Positions 15,458 through 23,529 of a DNA stretch of 48,324 nt are shown here, one piece after another. The stretch lies in contig JAUXXF010000003.1 of the NCBI GenBank assembly GCA_030681135.1, positions 1-48,324 on the forward strand. Reading direction: 5' to 3'. The stretch is from Chlamydiales bacterium. GTDB taxonomy: Bacteria > Chlamydiota > Chlamydiia > Chlamydiales > SM23-39. Position 1 is the stretch's first letter. Every line of letters begins with the position of its first letter. The notes under the pieces are model-generated. The model made no database searches. It was not told the origin of the DNA and saw only the letters and a program-made list of their open reading frames with translations. The translations under genes and the position numbers were made by a program.

Positions 15458-16276
15458 ATGTTACCCTCATCCATTTACCATCCGACCTGGTTTTATTCTA
15501 TCGTCATGTTCGCAGCTCTACTTCTCTGTCCTGTTGCAGTCTATTTAAGTAACAACGAACATCTAAAAAAGTTTCTTTTGCCCCTTATGTTCTTCGGATT
15601 AAGTGTACCATGCATAACCGCCTTGGTAATGATTTATACTTCAAACGATGGGATGCTGATCTCAGATTTTTGGCATCGGTTGTTGCTCTTCAAAATGAAT
15701 GCTTCCCACTTCCTATTCATTCTGCTCTTGATGCCTTGCGTTATTTGTTTGGCAACCTGGATATCCTTATTTTTTGGCTGCAGCGCCGAGCAATTTTCCC
15801 TAACAAAAGAGATGAGCGTGATGAAAGGATGGGCCATTTTAGGCATAGTCATCCCTTTGATCCTAGCCCCACTCATCGAAGAGATCGGCTGGAGAGGATA
15901 TGGAGTAGATAGTCTCAAGGCCTATTTCAATCTCTTCAATACATCCATGCTTTTTGGCTTTCTTTGGGCCGCATGGCATTTACCTGCATTTTTTGTTAAG
16001 GGGTATTATCAGAACGAACTTTGGAACATGGGAATCGTTTACGTCATCAATTTTTTCGTGAGTTGCATTGTCTTTGGATTCTTAATGAACTGGATTTATT
16101 ACAAGACAGCTCGGAGCATCCCTGCGATCGTTCTCTTCCATGCCGTAGCCAATTTCTCCTCGATGATTCTTAGGACAAAGCAGCCTACCAAATGCATTGC
16201 GACAGTTCTTTTGTGCGTCATGACTGTCGCTATCATTTCTTATGACAAAGATTTTTTCTTTAGCCCTTCGGTCTAG
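15458..16276 (+). CDS. CPBP (CAAX/ABI) family intramembrane metalloprotease
   Basis: A 272-aa multi-helix membrane protein with all three CPBP (Abi/Rce1-like) motifs: EEIGWRGYG (EExxxR) near residue 141, FLWAAWH near 170 and HAVANF near 227. These residues build a membrane-embedded zinc-type or glutamate protease site. Bacterial members act in peptide maturation, bacteriocin immunity or signalling. The gene starts 2 nt after the TetR stop and is followed 2 nt later by the serine hydrolase gene. The partner substrate cannot be read from the sequence. Confidence 0.88.
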   Translation: MLPSSIYHPTWFYSIVMFAALLLCPVAVYLSNNEHLKKFLLPLMFFGLSVPCITALVMIYTSNDGMLISDFWHRLLLFKMNASHFLFILLLMPCVICLATWISLFFGCSAEQFSLTKEMSVMKGWAILGIVIPLILAPLIEEIGWRGYGVDSLKAYFNLFNTSMLFGFLWAAWHLPAFFVKGYYQNELWNMGIVYVINFFVSCIVFGFLMNWIYYKTARSIPAIVLFHAVANFSSMILRTKQPTKCIATVLLCVMTVAIISYDKDFFFSPSV

Positions 16277-16278
16277 CT

Positions 16279-17403
16279 ATGAGATTATCGGATTTTCAAT
16301 CAGCTGGAGGATCTCAAAGCTCTCTCTTAAATCAATCCTTGCAACAGGAACTCGATCGTTTGCGACAAAAGCTTAGTTTTCCAGGAGCTACATGTGCCTG
16401 CGTCTTATCAGATGGAACGATAGTAGAGGCTGCAAGCGGAATAGCAGATACAGAAACGAACGCCCCTATAACAAGAAAATCGAGGATGCTTGCTGCTAGT
16501 ATTGGAAAAACTTTTGTTGGAGCGAGCGTTGTCGGCTTGGCAAGAGACGGTCTTATCCATCTTGATGCCCCCCTTTCTTCCTGGCTTTGCAAGCGCAGCT
16601 GGTATGCTCGTTTAGCCAATCATGAAACAATCACCCTACGGCATTTGCTAACCCATAGTTCAGGCTTACCTAACCATGTATACTCTCCCAAATTTTTGCA
16701 AAATCAGTTTTTCAAAAAAATCCAAGAGGGTGATTTTTTTTCACCAGAATCGCTGATCGAGTGTATTTTAGATCAACCCGCATTGTTTGAAGCAGGACGA
16801 GGTTGGAGTTATACAGATACTGGATATATTTTATTGGGACTTGTCATTGAAGCTGCTACTGGAAACGAGTACTACGAAGTGGTGAAACAGCGATTTTTAA
16901 AACCTCTAAAACTAGACATGACAGCTCCTTCCGATCGCCCAAATCTTCCGGGGCTCATCGCAGGTTATACAAGCCCAGATAATCCATTCGGACTTCCTAT
17001 AAAAACACTGGATCAATCAGGATTGCTAGTTTGGAATCCCCTTCTGGAATGGACTGGAGGAGGCCTAATCAGCACTTCGCACGACCTTGCTGTATGGGCA
17101 AAGCTTCTCTATGAGGGAAATGCCATGGAGTCTGATTATCTAAGAGAGTTACTCCAAGCAGTCCCAATAAGTGATGATGGGTCGAATATTCGCTACGGCG
17201 CTGGCGTCGTTATTCAAAAAAGCCCTCTAGGTGATCAATGGGGACATTATGGAGCACTCCCTGGATATGTTTCTAGCATGCGCTATTACCCGAAGTATGG
17301 TTTCTCTGTTGCTTTCCAAGTAAACACTGATAGAAACGCCTCGGATCTAATCAATGACATGGAAGAGTCTTTGGCAGAGATTATTACTAGACCTCTTGCG
17401 TAA
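16279..17403 (+). CDS. Beta-lactamase-family serine hydrolase
   Basis: A 374-aa class C beta-lactamase/esterase-fold protein. The nucleophile motif is S74-I-G-K77 (AASIGKTF). The second motif is Y178-T-D (GWSYTDTGYILLG, where most members have YxN), and the third is HYG in WGHYGALPGYVSSM near residue 325. HLLTHSSGLPNH is the usual conserved loop. There is no signal peptide, so a cytoplasmic or locally anchored esterase or D-peptidase is more likely than a periplasmic beta-lactamase. It is the last gene of the TetR-CPBP operon. The Asp in place of Asn in the second motif is within known variation. Confidence 0.88.
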   Translation: MRLSDFQSAGGSQSSLLNQSLQQELDRLRQKLSFPGATCACVLSDGTIVEAASGIADTETNAPITRKSRMLAASIGKTFVGASVVGLARDGLIHLDAPLSSWLCKRSWYARLANHETITLRHLLTHSSGLPNHVYSPKFLQNQFFKKIQEGDFFSPESLIECILDQPALFEAGRGWSYTDTGYILLGLVIEAATGNEYYEVVKQRFLKPLKLDMTAPSDRPNLPGLIAGYTSPDNPFGLPIKTLDQSGLLVWNPLLEWTGGGLISTSHDLAVWAKLLYEGNAMESDYLRELLQAVPISDDGSNIRYGAGVVIQKSPLGDQWGHYGALPGYVSSMRYYPKYGFSVAFQVNTDRNASDLINDMEESLAEIITRPLA

Positions 17404-17413
17404 CTAAGGTCCT

Positions 17414-17470
17414 GTCGATTTTCGGTTTTTTTGAAGCAAATTTCGTTTCGTTTTCGGGGGGATTCGTAAA
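17414..17470 (+). repeat. Degenerate half copy of the 172-bp hairpin element
   Basis: Just after the serine hydrolase stop, GTCGATTTTCGGTTTTTTTG through TTTTCGGGGGG (to about 17461) follows the same order of motifs as the left half of the hairpin element at 28816-28987 (GTCGATTTTCAGGTTCTTTT, then TTTTTTTCGGGGGG). The right half is missing. It may also act as the operon's end. Confidence 0.45.
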
Positions 17471-17530
17471 TTGCCCCTACATAGTTTTTTTCAGAACATC
17501 CTATTGATTTACAATCATTTAGAAATCGAC

Positions 17531-17560
17531 TTGTTTTTTTGATATCACTTGTGATATCAT
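17531..17560 (+). promoter_or_regulatory. hicAB promoter with perfect palindromic operator
   Basis: TTGTTT (17531-17536), an 18-nt spacer and TATCAT (17555-17560) make a promoter overlapped by the perfect palindrome GATATCAC-TT-GTGATATC (17541-17558). HicB antitoxins normally bind such sites to repress their own operon. Transcription would start close to the hicA ATG at 17567, and no ribosome site is visible, so hicA may be read from a very short or leaderless mRNA. Confidence 0.68.
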
Positions 17561-17566
17561 ATTGAC

Positions 17567-17797
17567 ATGAGCAAGTGGCAAAAGTTAATAGAAAAGATCT
17601 TAGCAGGCAGGTTGATTTCTTACGAAGAAGCAGAAGCTGTACTTCTGAAACTAGGATTTAAGGTTGAAATTACTGGATCTCATCATGTATTTCGAAAGAA
17701 TGGATATAGCAAGAACGTATCGATTAAGCGAAGGCCACAACTTTTGCCATATCAACTTAGAGACTTGAAGGAGGTTTTGATAGATCATGACTACTAA
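17567..17797 (+). CDS. hicA: HicA-type mRNA interferase toxin
   Basis: A 76-aa HicA toxin with a double-stranded-RNA-binding-like fold. The family's catalytic stretch GSHHVFRK (about residues 42-49) contains the active His, preceded by LLKLGFKVEI and followed by the basic VSIKRRPQLLPYQLRDLK. HicA cleaves mRNA and is held inactive by HicB. It overlaps the antitoxin start by 11 nt, the usual coupled toxin-first order. No ribosome site is seen before the ATG. Confidence 0.88.
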   Translation: MSKWQKLIEKILAGRLISYEEAEAVLLKLGFKVEITGSHHVFRKNGYSKNVSIKRRPQLLPYQLRDLKEVLIDHDY

Positions 17798-18167
17798 AAA
17801 AGACTTAAAATACTATTTGAATCTTGATTGGACGTATACAGTCGAATCAGAGACTGTTAAGGGACACAAATATTTCATCATCAGGGTTAACGAGCTTCCT
17901 GGTATCTGTACAGATGCGGAAACCTTAGAAGAGGGGTTTGAAGACATTAAAGAGGCAATAGAAGCAGCTGTTAAGCTCTACTTGAAAAATGGCGAAACAG
18001 TTCCAGAGCCAATCAAAAAAACAGAATTCAAAGGAAACATTTCTTACAGAACTACATGCGAACGGCATTACAATGTTGCAAAGGTGGCAAAAGCAATGCA
18101 TAAGTCTATTAGCAAAACTATTGATGAATTAGTAGACATAGGAATGGAAAAAATTCGCGCTATTTAA
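17787..18167 (+). CDS. hicB: HicB-type antitoxin
   Basis: A 126-aa HicB antitoxin. The N-terminal partly degraded RNase-H-like fold reads YFIIRVNELPGICTDAETLEEGFEDIKEAIEAAVKLYL (about residues 28-70), the family hallmark. The C-terminal part (RTTCERHYNVAKVAKAMHKSISKTIDELV) is a ribbon- or helix-type DNA-binding domain, which would bind the palindrome at 17541-17558. It starts inside hicA. The pair looks complete and probably functional. Confidence 0.88.
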   Translation: MTTKKDLKYYLNLDWTYTVESETVKGHKYFIIRVNELPGICTDAETLEEGFEDIKEAIEAAVKLYLKNGETVPEPIKKTEFKGNISYRTTCERHYNVAKVAKAMHKSISKTIDELVDIGMEKIRAI

Positions 18168-18311
18168 TTTTTTTACCATCCCAATTGTCGTGACAATGTC
18201 ACGAAAATTTTCTGACTCTGCTCAACTTATCTAGTTTAGCAAAAGGCTATGTTGTTAAAACCGCTTCTCTGATGACATTTTTTTCTTTTTAGAGGATTTA
18301 ATACCAACTAG

Positions 18312-19652
18312 TCACCCTACTCTGATGTAGCGGACAGCTCGACCACTGCCGACTTTTTGCAGCTGCTTTTTTTCGACTAGTTGATTCAATTTTCGTCCTG
18401 CTGTCGCTCGAGAAATATTGAAAACACGCATAACATCGGAGATAGTAATTTCAGCCGCTGATTCGAAAAGCCTTAAAATAGGCTCTAACTCATCCGAAAA
18501 TGAACTACTTTTCTCTCTGGGCAGAATGCATTTTACAAACGCTTCCGTTTCCATTAACAAAGGAGTTTTAAGCCCTCGTTTCTCATAGCTATTCAAAATT
18601 GTTGGAAATCCAGAACCTAGTTTTTCAATATATCCAGCTTCCCTAAACACTTTGCAAATGGCAACATTACGAATGAAGCTTAATCCAGATTGTAGATTTT
18701 GCAAATCAATAGGTCCTGGGATCGTCCCTGGACTGAAAAATTCAATCCGATTGTCGTAAATGGCAATTTTAATGGAACTATTCAGATGATAATTACGATG
18801 GACAATCGCATTCAAAAGAGCTTCGCGGATCGCCTCGGGAGGTATTTCTAAAAGTTCTGTTCGACGCGGTCCTTCGATCTTAAAAGAATGGGATAGACGA
18901 CTAGCAATGAAATGAAAGGCTGTTTCAAATTGTTCAAATAAAGTTCCTGTACAATCAATGGAAGCAATCGATTCTCTGCCTTCAGTGCCTTTAAAATGAG
19001 AACAGATGATAAAAGCCTCTGAAAGAAAATGTTGAGGATGTTTACCAAAAAGAAGAAGTCCCGCATTTGTGGCATATTGAACGGAGTGTTCTTGAACGAC
19101 TAGATAATAAGAAGATAGCAGACGTTGAGTAACCTCTTCTACACCCCCTTGTTTCCGAGAAGCTAAAAACTGTTTAATTTTTGCCAAGTCGAGATCTGCT
19201 TCTGAAGATTGATACACCGGCATCATATCAAAAGATTTTCCTCGCGACTGCCATTTCAATTCTTCAATAAGGTCAGCATTTGCCTTTAGAGTGCTTCGTC
19301 CAAGCCGGACATAAGTCCCCTGATCAAGTCCTTCTGATTTTCTATAATAGGGTTTATTTGTTCCTGAAGACACTTCGATCATCAATACAGTTTTATCACC
19401 GATGGTTTGCGTATAAATGAGAGGGATAATCGGAGGTGCAGAGGCCTCATAAACAGCTTTGTGAAGATATTCCTGCATTTCTGAAATATCCTTCTCAGGG
19501 ACACCGACAATAGTCCCATCTTTGCTTACCCCAATGACAAGCTTTCCGCCGTTTTGATTCGAAAAACCGATCAAAGTTTTAATGATCTGCTCATTTTTTG
19601 GAACCTCTTGCTTCAACTCAAGGGTCGAAGACTCTTCTTGTAAATATTTCAT
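18312..19652 (-). CDS. AlbA_2-domain ATP-binding transcriptional regulator
   Basis: A 446-aa protein of the Schlafen/AlbA_2 regulator family. The N-terminal AlbA_2 domain (about residues 5-125) includes ESSTLELKQEVPKN, GFSNQNGGKLVIGVSKDG and YVRLGRSTLKANADLI. Next comes an HATPase_c_4-like region (PPEAIREALLNAIVHRNYHL...IRNVAICKVFREAGYIEKLGSG), and last a winged helix (ITISDVMRVFNISRATAGRKLNQLVEKKQL). ATG 19652 and TTG 19667 are both possible starts; AGGA lies very close to 19652. Repeated GAGTCGA sites upstream suggest autoregulation. Members often accompany phage defence or mobile genes, but their role is not settled. Confidence 0.85.
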   Translation of the reverse strand: MKYLQEESSTLELKQEVPKNEQIIKTLIGFSNQNGGKLVIGVSKDGTIVGVPEKDISEMQEYLHKAVYEASAPPIIPLIYTQTIGDKTVLMIEVSSGTNKPYYRKSEGLDQGTYVRLGRSTLKANADLIEELKWQSRGKSFDMMPVYQSSEADLDLAKIKQFLASRKQGGVEEVTQRLLSSYYLVVQEHSVQYATNAGLLLFGKHPQHFLSEAFIICSHFKGTEGRESIASIDCTGTLFEQFETAFHFIASRLSHSFKIEGPRRTELLEIPPEAIREALLNAIVHRNYHLNSSIKIAIYDNRIEFFSPGTIPGPIDLQNLQSGLSFIRNVAICKVFREAGYIEKLGSGFPTILNSYEKRGLKTPLLMETEAFVKCILPREKSSSFSDELEPILRLFESAAEITISDVMRVFNISRATAGRKLNQLVEKKQLQKVGSGRAVRYIRVG

Positions 19653-19669
19653 ATCCTGATGATACAAAA

Positions 19670-19781
19670 ATGAGTCGATTGAGTCAATTAAATCTAAAAA
19701 AACAACTCAATCGACTCATTTATAAGACTTGATGAGTCGATTATATAACTTATATACAATGGCTTACATTTAAACGACTCA
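19670..19781 (-). promoter_or_regulatory. Operator cluster of GAGTCGA repeats with TATAAT box
   Basis: ATGAGTCGATTGAGT (19670-19684) and its exact reverse complement (19705-19719) form a 15-bp inverted repeat with a 20-nt spacer. Further copies lie at 19732-19742 (same orientation as the first) and 19772-19781 (reverse). A perfect minus-strand TATAAT lies at 19745-19740, touching the third copy. The array sits directly upstream of the AlbA_2 regulator, so it is a likely autoregulatory operator. The same inverted repeat would also fold as a leader RNA hairpin near the start codon. Confidence 0.6.
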
Positions 19782-20134
19782 AAAACACCAAATGAATTTC
19801 TTGCATTCCCCTGCCTCCAATTCGACAAGACTCCATAAAGCGCTCGGTCCGCCACCAACCGTTTTCAGCATCCCTTGAGCTTTCAACTCTAAGAACCTGA
19901 AAATCGACTGAAACTTTTTATTAGGATAGGTTCAAAAGAACGTTCTGATATTTTATCCAGAAAGAACCCTGGTGGTCGTAGGCATCTAAAGCTGATTGAT
20001 ACATCCTTTATCCCTCTAAGAAACCTTCTTGAAGGACAAGCGCCCTGAACCATTTGGTTAAGATCGCAAGCTCAAATTATCTTTGAGCCTGGCTGATTCT
20101 TGCCGAAGGGCAACGACTGGAATTGGAAAAAAAT
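19782..20134. other. Gene-free stretch with a dispersed-repeat fragment
   Basis: No gene is supported here. It contains, at 19891-19914 on the minus strand, a 24-nt copy (GTTTCAGTCGATTTTCAGG followed by TTCTT) of the left arm of the hairpin element at 28816-28987. A minus-strand frame of about 50 codons next to it matches nothing I know and is probably decayed sequence. Confidence 0.45.
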
Positions 20135-20207
20135 TGAGACTTGATGGACTCGAACCATCGACCCTCTCATTAAAAGTGAGATGCTCTACCGACTGAGCTA
20201 AAGTCTC
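20135..20207 (-). tRNA. tRNA-Lys (anticodon TTT)
   Basis: The minus strand gives a full 73-nt tRNA: acceptor GAGACTT/AAGTCTC with discriminator A, D-arm TAGCTCAGTCGGTAGAGC, anticodon stem TCTCA/TGAGA around loop CTTTTAA (anticodon TTT), and T-loop TTCGAGT. CCA is not encoded. It is followed 39 nt away by tRNA-Glu on the same strand. Confidence 0.94.
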
Positions 20208-20246
20208 GAAAAGAAAGAAACCCTCATTATAAGGGTTTCTGTATTT

Positions 20247-20321
20247 TGACCCCAAGGGGATTCGAACCCCTGTTATCGGAATGAAAATCCGGTGTCCTAG
20301 ACCTGACTAGACGATGGGGCC
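20247..20321 (-). tRNA. tRNA-Glu (anticodon TTC)
   Basis: The minus strand folds as a 75-nt tRNA: acceptor GGCCCCA/TGGGGTC, discriminator A, anticodon loop TTTTCAT (anticodon TTC), and T-arm AGGGG TTCGAAT CCCCT. The D-arm TCGTCTAGTCAGGTCTAGGAC matches bacterial tRNA-Glu. The top pair of the anticodon stem is a C-A mismatch. CCA is not encoded. Confidence 0.93.
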
Positions 20322-20353
20322 ATAACGGTCAAAAACGTGATCTAGTCTAACAA

Positions 20354-20380
20354 ATCCCCTTATTTTCTGCAAGAGGGGAT
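20354..20380 (-). terminator. Hairpin terminator after frr
   Basis: ATCCCCT/AGGGGAT arms (20354-20360, 20374-20380) with a 13-nt loop lie 60 nt past the frr stop. On the minus strand the stem is followed by TTGTT. It could end the rpsB-frr transcript before the two tRNA genes. Confidence 0.55.
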
Positions 20381-20439
20381 GTGTATTTAAAGCAATTTCC
20401 GCTGTGGATTCTTCGAAGAAACACAACGGAAACGCCCTT

Positions 20440-20994
20440 CTACACAGTCATTATGTCTTTTTCTTTTTCTGCACAAACTGTATCACAATCTTTGCAGTAG
20501 CGATCTGTCAATTCCTGAATTGTTTTCTCAGATTTTTTCATCTGATCTTCAGTGATCTCACCGCTTGTCTTTTGCTTGCGCACGAGCTCGTTAAATTTAC
20601 GACGAATATCACGCATGGCAATTTTTGCCTTCTCACCCAATTCCTTGCACTGTTTGGCAATTTGTTTGCGAATCGCTTGGTCCATCGGTGGCACATTAAT
20701 TCGAACTATTTTTCCATCCACTATCGGATTAATCCCTAAATTCGCCGCTTCAATCCCCTTTGCAATCGCATGGACCGTCGTCAAATCAAAAGGAGTCACG
20801 ACAATCTGTCTAGATTCCGGAACGGTAATATTCGCTAACGTTTTTAAATTGACCTTTGATCCATAGACCTCTACATGCACATGATCTAGAATCGATGCAT
20901 TGGCTCTACCCGTCCTTAACGACTTTAATTCTTGTTTCAAGTGATCTACAGCTCCTTGCATCGCCGCTTTCACTTGATTCTCTACATTGCTCAT
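20440..20994 (-). CDS. frr: Ribosome recycling factor
   Basis: The 184-aa product has the full RRF sequence: SLRTGRANASILDHVHVEVYGSKVNLKTLANITVPESRQIVVTPFD in the first half and the long helical C-terminus RNKIQ-like KQIAKQCKELGEKAKIAMRDIRRKFNELVRKQ. RRF with EF-G splits the post-termination ribosome. Two ATGs in a row overlap the pyrH stop (ATGATGA at 20997-20991). GGAGG favours the second ATG at 20994 by spacing. Last gene of the rpsB-tsf-pyrH-frr operon. Confidence 0.96.
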   Translation of the reverse strand: MSNVENQVKAAMQGAVDHLKQELKSLRTGRANASILDHVHVEVYGSKVNLKTLANITVPESRQIVVTPFDLTTVHAIAKGIEAANLGINPIVDGKIVRINVPPMDQAIRKQIAKQCKELGEKAKIAMRDIRRKFNELVRKQKTSGEITEDQMKKSEKTIQELTDRYCKDCDTVCAEKEKDIMTV

Positions 20995-21716
20995 CATCCC
21001 TCCACTAAAGTACCCGCTGACTGGTCACAAACCGCCTTCATCAGCGCTCGATCAGAAAATACATTAAACACTCGAATAGGAATCCTGTTTTCTCGACAAA
21101 GAGCTACCGCCGCCCCATCCATGACCTGAAGATTTTGCGCTAACACTTCTGAATAACTCAGTCTCTCAAATTTTTTGGCATCAGGATGTTTTAAAGGATC
21201 TTTATCATAAACGCCATCTACTTTCGTCGTTGCCTTTAAAAGCACCTCAGCACGAATTTCTAAAGCACGGAGCGCAGCTGCTGAATCGGTCGTAAAATAA
21301 GGATTTCCCGTTCCACCAACAAAAATAAGGACAACGTTCTCATCAAGATATTCTAAAGCATCTTTCCAGGAATAGGGCTCTGCCACAGCAGGAGGACATG
21401 CAATCGCCGTCATAATCCGACTTTCAGAGCGAATCTTCTCAAAAGCTTGCTGAAGAGAAATTCCATTGATTAAAGTGGCAAGCATTCCAACATGATCTGC
21501 AGCAGTTCTTTCCATTCCCGCAGCCACGCCTTTCACGCCTCGAAAAATGTTTCCGCCACCAATGACAACGCCAACTTGGACACCAATCTTAGTAATTTCT
21601 TGAATTGAAGACGCAATTTTAGAACACGCCTCAGGATCCACTCCATAGGGTTGGTTACCTAATAAAGCTTCTCCCGAGAGCTTGATAAGAATTCTGCGAT
21701 AGGCTGGCTTGGCCAT
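20994..21716 (-). CDS. pyrH: UMP kinase
   Basis: A 240-aa bacterial UMP kinase (amino acid kinase fold), phosphorylating UMP to UDP in the cytosol. It shows LIKLSGEALLG at the start, GGGNIFRG near residue 57, ADHVGMLATLINGI near 78, FVGGTGNPYFTTDSAAALRA near 140 and ATKVDGVYDKDP near 170, all family hallmarks. It lies between tsf and frr as in most bacteria. No clear ribosome site is seen before ATG 21716, 22 nt after tsf. Confidence 0.96.
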   Translation of the reverse strand: MAKPAYRRILIKLSGEALLGNQPYGVDPEACSKIASSIQEITKIGVQVGVVIGGGNIFRGVKGVAAGMERTAADHVGMLATLINGISLQQAFEKIRSESRIMTAIACPPAVAEPYSWKDALEYLDENVVLIFVGGTGNPYFTTDSAAALRALEIRAEVLLKATTKVDGVYDKDPLKHPDAKKFERLSYSEVLAQNLQVMDGAAVALCRENRIPIRVFNVFSDRALMKAVCDQSAGTLVEG

Positions 21717-21738
21717 AAAAATGAAAGCCTAGAGGGGT

Positions 21739-22587
21739 TTATTGTCCTACTTTCCAGCGCCAGAAACAATGGACAGAAAGAGGTTTACCCACTTTTTTGC
21801 TACATGCCTCTAAGAACTGCTGAACAGTCACTGTATTGTCTTTAACATACTTCTGGTGAATCAAGCAAACTTGATCAGCAAAAGCCTTCACTTTTGCAGA
21901 GACAATCTTCTCCACAATATTTTCAGGCTTACCAACTACTTGAGAACGGGCAATTTCCTCTTCTCGAGCAATCACTACTGGAGGAATTTCTTCCAGTTTT
22001 AAATATTCTGGGCTTTCTGCAGCAACGTGCATAGCAATTTCTCGAGCAATTTCTTCTTGTCCAGAAGCTCCGTCGATCTCAACGATCACAACGAGCTTGC
22101 CACCCATATGAGAATAAATCCCGTATGAACGGTTAGGATGCTTGGCAATCAACTCAAAACGCTTTAGCTGGATATTCTCACCAAGAGCCTGGATGACTAA
22201 ATTACGATACTGATCAACGGTAATAGAGCGATCTTTAAAATAAGGCTGCTCATTTAATTCAGAGAGAGACGCAGGTTTTGTCTCCAAAGCCTGATTAACA
22301 CAGTCATGAACAAACTGTTTGAATCGATCGTTCTGCGTAACAAAGTCGGTCTCAGCATTCGCTTCCAACGCGACAAGAGAACTGCTATCTTCCGCTGTGA
22401 GGATAAGACCTTCTTTGGTCTCCCGTCCCTCTTTTTTTACAGCTGAAGCCATGCCTGCTTTACGTAAAATATCGATCGCCTTTTCCATATCGGCTTCAGC
22501 AAGAACAAGCGCTTCTTTACACTTGCCCATTCCAACCCCAGTTCGTTCTCGGAGCTCTTTAATCATTTCCGCAGTAATATCTTTCAT
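21739..22587 (-). CDS. tsf: Elongation factor Ts
   Basis: A 282-aa EF-Ts, the nucleotide exchange factor of EF-Tu. The N-terminal UBA-like domain MIKELRERTGVGMGKCKEAL, the TDFV motif in ALEANAETDFVTQNDRF and the C-terminal VCLIHQKYVKDNTVTV (the usual L.QP-type region) are all present. GGGGA lies 9 nt before the ATG at 22587, 18 nt after rpsB. Length agrees with chlamydial EF-Ts. Confidence 0.96.
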   Translation of the reverse strand: MKDITAEMIKELRERTGVGMGKCKEALVLAEADMEKAIDILRKAGMASAVKKEGRETKEGLILTAEDSSSLVALEANAETDFVTQNDRFKQFVHDCVNQALETKPASLSELNEQPYFKDRSITVDQYRNLVIQALGENIQLKRFELIAKHPNRSYGIYSHMGGKLVVIVEIDGASGQEEIAREIAMHVAAESPEYLKLEEIPPVVIAREEEIARSQVVGKPENIVEKIVSAKVKAFADQVCLIHQKYVKDNTVTVQQFLEACSKKVGKPLSVHCFWRWKVGQ

Positions 22588-22605
22588 TAAACAATTCCCC
22601 TGAAT

Positions 22606-23445
22606 TTACTCGTCCGACTCTTCTTCACCGTCTTCTTCGTCTTCACTCTCTTCTGTTTCTTCAGGACCTACTCGCCCTTTAACGCCTTCGGAATCTCCCT
22701 TGGCAACAGGCAAATTAAGCTCGTTTTTTCGATCGATAATCGTCTGCATCACAGCAGACAAGACAATCTTGATGCTCTTAAATGCATCATCATTGCAAGC
22801 AACTACGTAATCAATAGGATCTGGATCGCAATTTGTATCAACAAGGGCCATTACAGGGATTCCTAATTTATTCGCTTCAGCCACAGCAATGTGTTCGCGA
22901 CCTGGATCTACGACAACAAGCAGCCCTGGCAATTTGCGCATCGAGCGAATGCCAGACAAGTTCTTATTGAGCTTTGACTGTTCTTTTGTCAGCGTCGAAA
23001 TCTCTTTCTTCTTTAACCCTTCGCCGCCTGAAGTGATCTTTTTCTCAATACGCTCAAGAGTCTTTACAGACTGACGAATAGTTGTTAGATTCGTCAAAGT
23101 ACCGCCTAGCCATCTTTCGCAAACATAAAACTCGCCACACTCTTCAGCGCACTCTCGAACAACCACTTTCGCCTGTTTTTTTGTTCCTACAAACAGGATA
23201 GATTTCCGCTTTCCAACAATTTCATAGACAGCTTGTACTGCCAGACGGAGCTGCTGCAACGTTTTTGCAAGATCAATGATATAGATACCGTTGCGCTCTT
23301 CAAAAATAAAGCGCTTCATTTTAGGATTCCAACGACGAGTTTGATGCCCGAAGTGTGCTCCTGACTCGAGCAACTCTTTAATGGTTACTCCTGCTTCTCT
23401 CTGTTGTTGTGCTGTAGCCAATTTTCCCTCAAATAATTCTTTCAC
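22606..23445 (-). CDS. rpsB: 30S ribosomal protein S2
   Basis: A 279-aa S2 with the conserved ELLESGAHFGHQTRRWNPKMKRFIF and KLGIPVMALVDTNCDPDPIDYVV. It carries a lead of about 20 residues before the conserved start and a very acidic C-terminal tail of about 25 residues (EETEESEDEEDGEEESDE) that most S2 proteins lack. The 23445 start is GTG; a TTG at 23421 has a better ribosome site (GAGGG 4 nt upstream), so the protein may be 8 residues shorter. First protein gene of the operon; the tRNA-Gly gene lies 13 nt upstream on the same strand. Confidence 0.96.
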   Translation of the reverse strand: MKELFEGKLATAQQQREAGVTIKELLESGAHFGHQTRRWNPKMKRFIFEERNGIYIIDLAKTLQQLRLAVQAVYEIVGKRKSILFVGTKKQAKVVVRECAEECGEFYVCERWLGGTLTNLTTIRQSVKTLERIEKKITSGGEGLKKKEISTLTKEQSKLNKNLSGIRSMRKLPGLLVVVDPGREHIAVAEANKLGIPVMALVDTNCDPDPIDYVVACNDDAFKSIKIVLSAVMQTIIDRKNELNLPVAKGDSEGVKGRVGPEETEESEDEEDGEEESDE

Positions 23446-23458
23446 AATAAAAAAACAT

Positions 23459-23529
23459 AGCGCCTGGACAGAATCGAACTGACACTCGTAGCTTGGAAGG
23501 CTACTGTACTACCATTGTACGACAGGCGC
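23459..23529 (-). tRNA. tRNA-Gly (anticodon TCC)
   Basis: The minus strand gives a 71-nt tRNA: acceptor GCGCCTG/CAGGCGC, discriminator T (usual for tRNA-Gly), anticodon arm GTAGC CTTCCAA GCTAC (anticodon TCC), and T-loop TTCGATT. It lies just upstream of rpsB, as in Chlamydia, where this tRNA separates ompA from rpsB. Confidence 0.94.

Noticed and set aside
19915..20060. Minus-strand open stretch of about 50 codons
   Set aside because: No start, no family resemblance, ends at a repeat fragment; most likely decayed sequence.
20058..20255. Leftward 65-codon frame
   Set aside because: It is formed by tRNA-Lys and part of tRNA-Glu, so it is not protein-coding.
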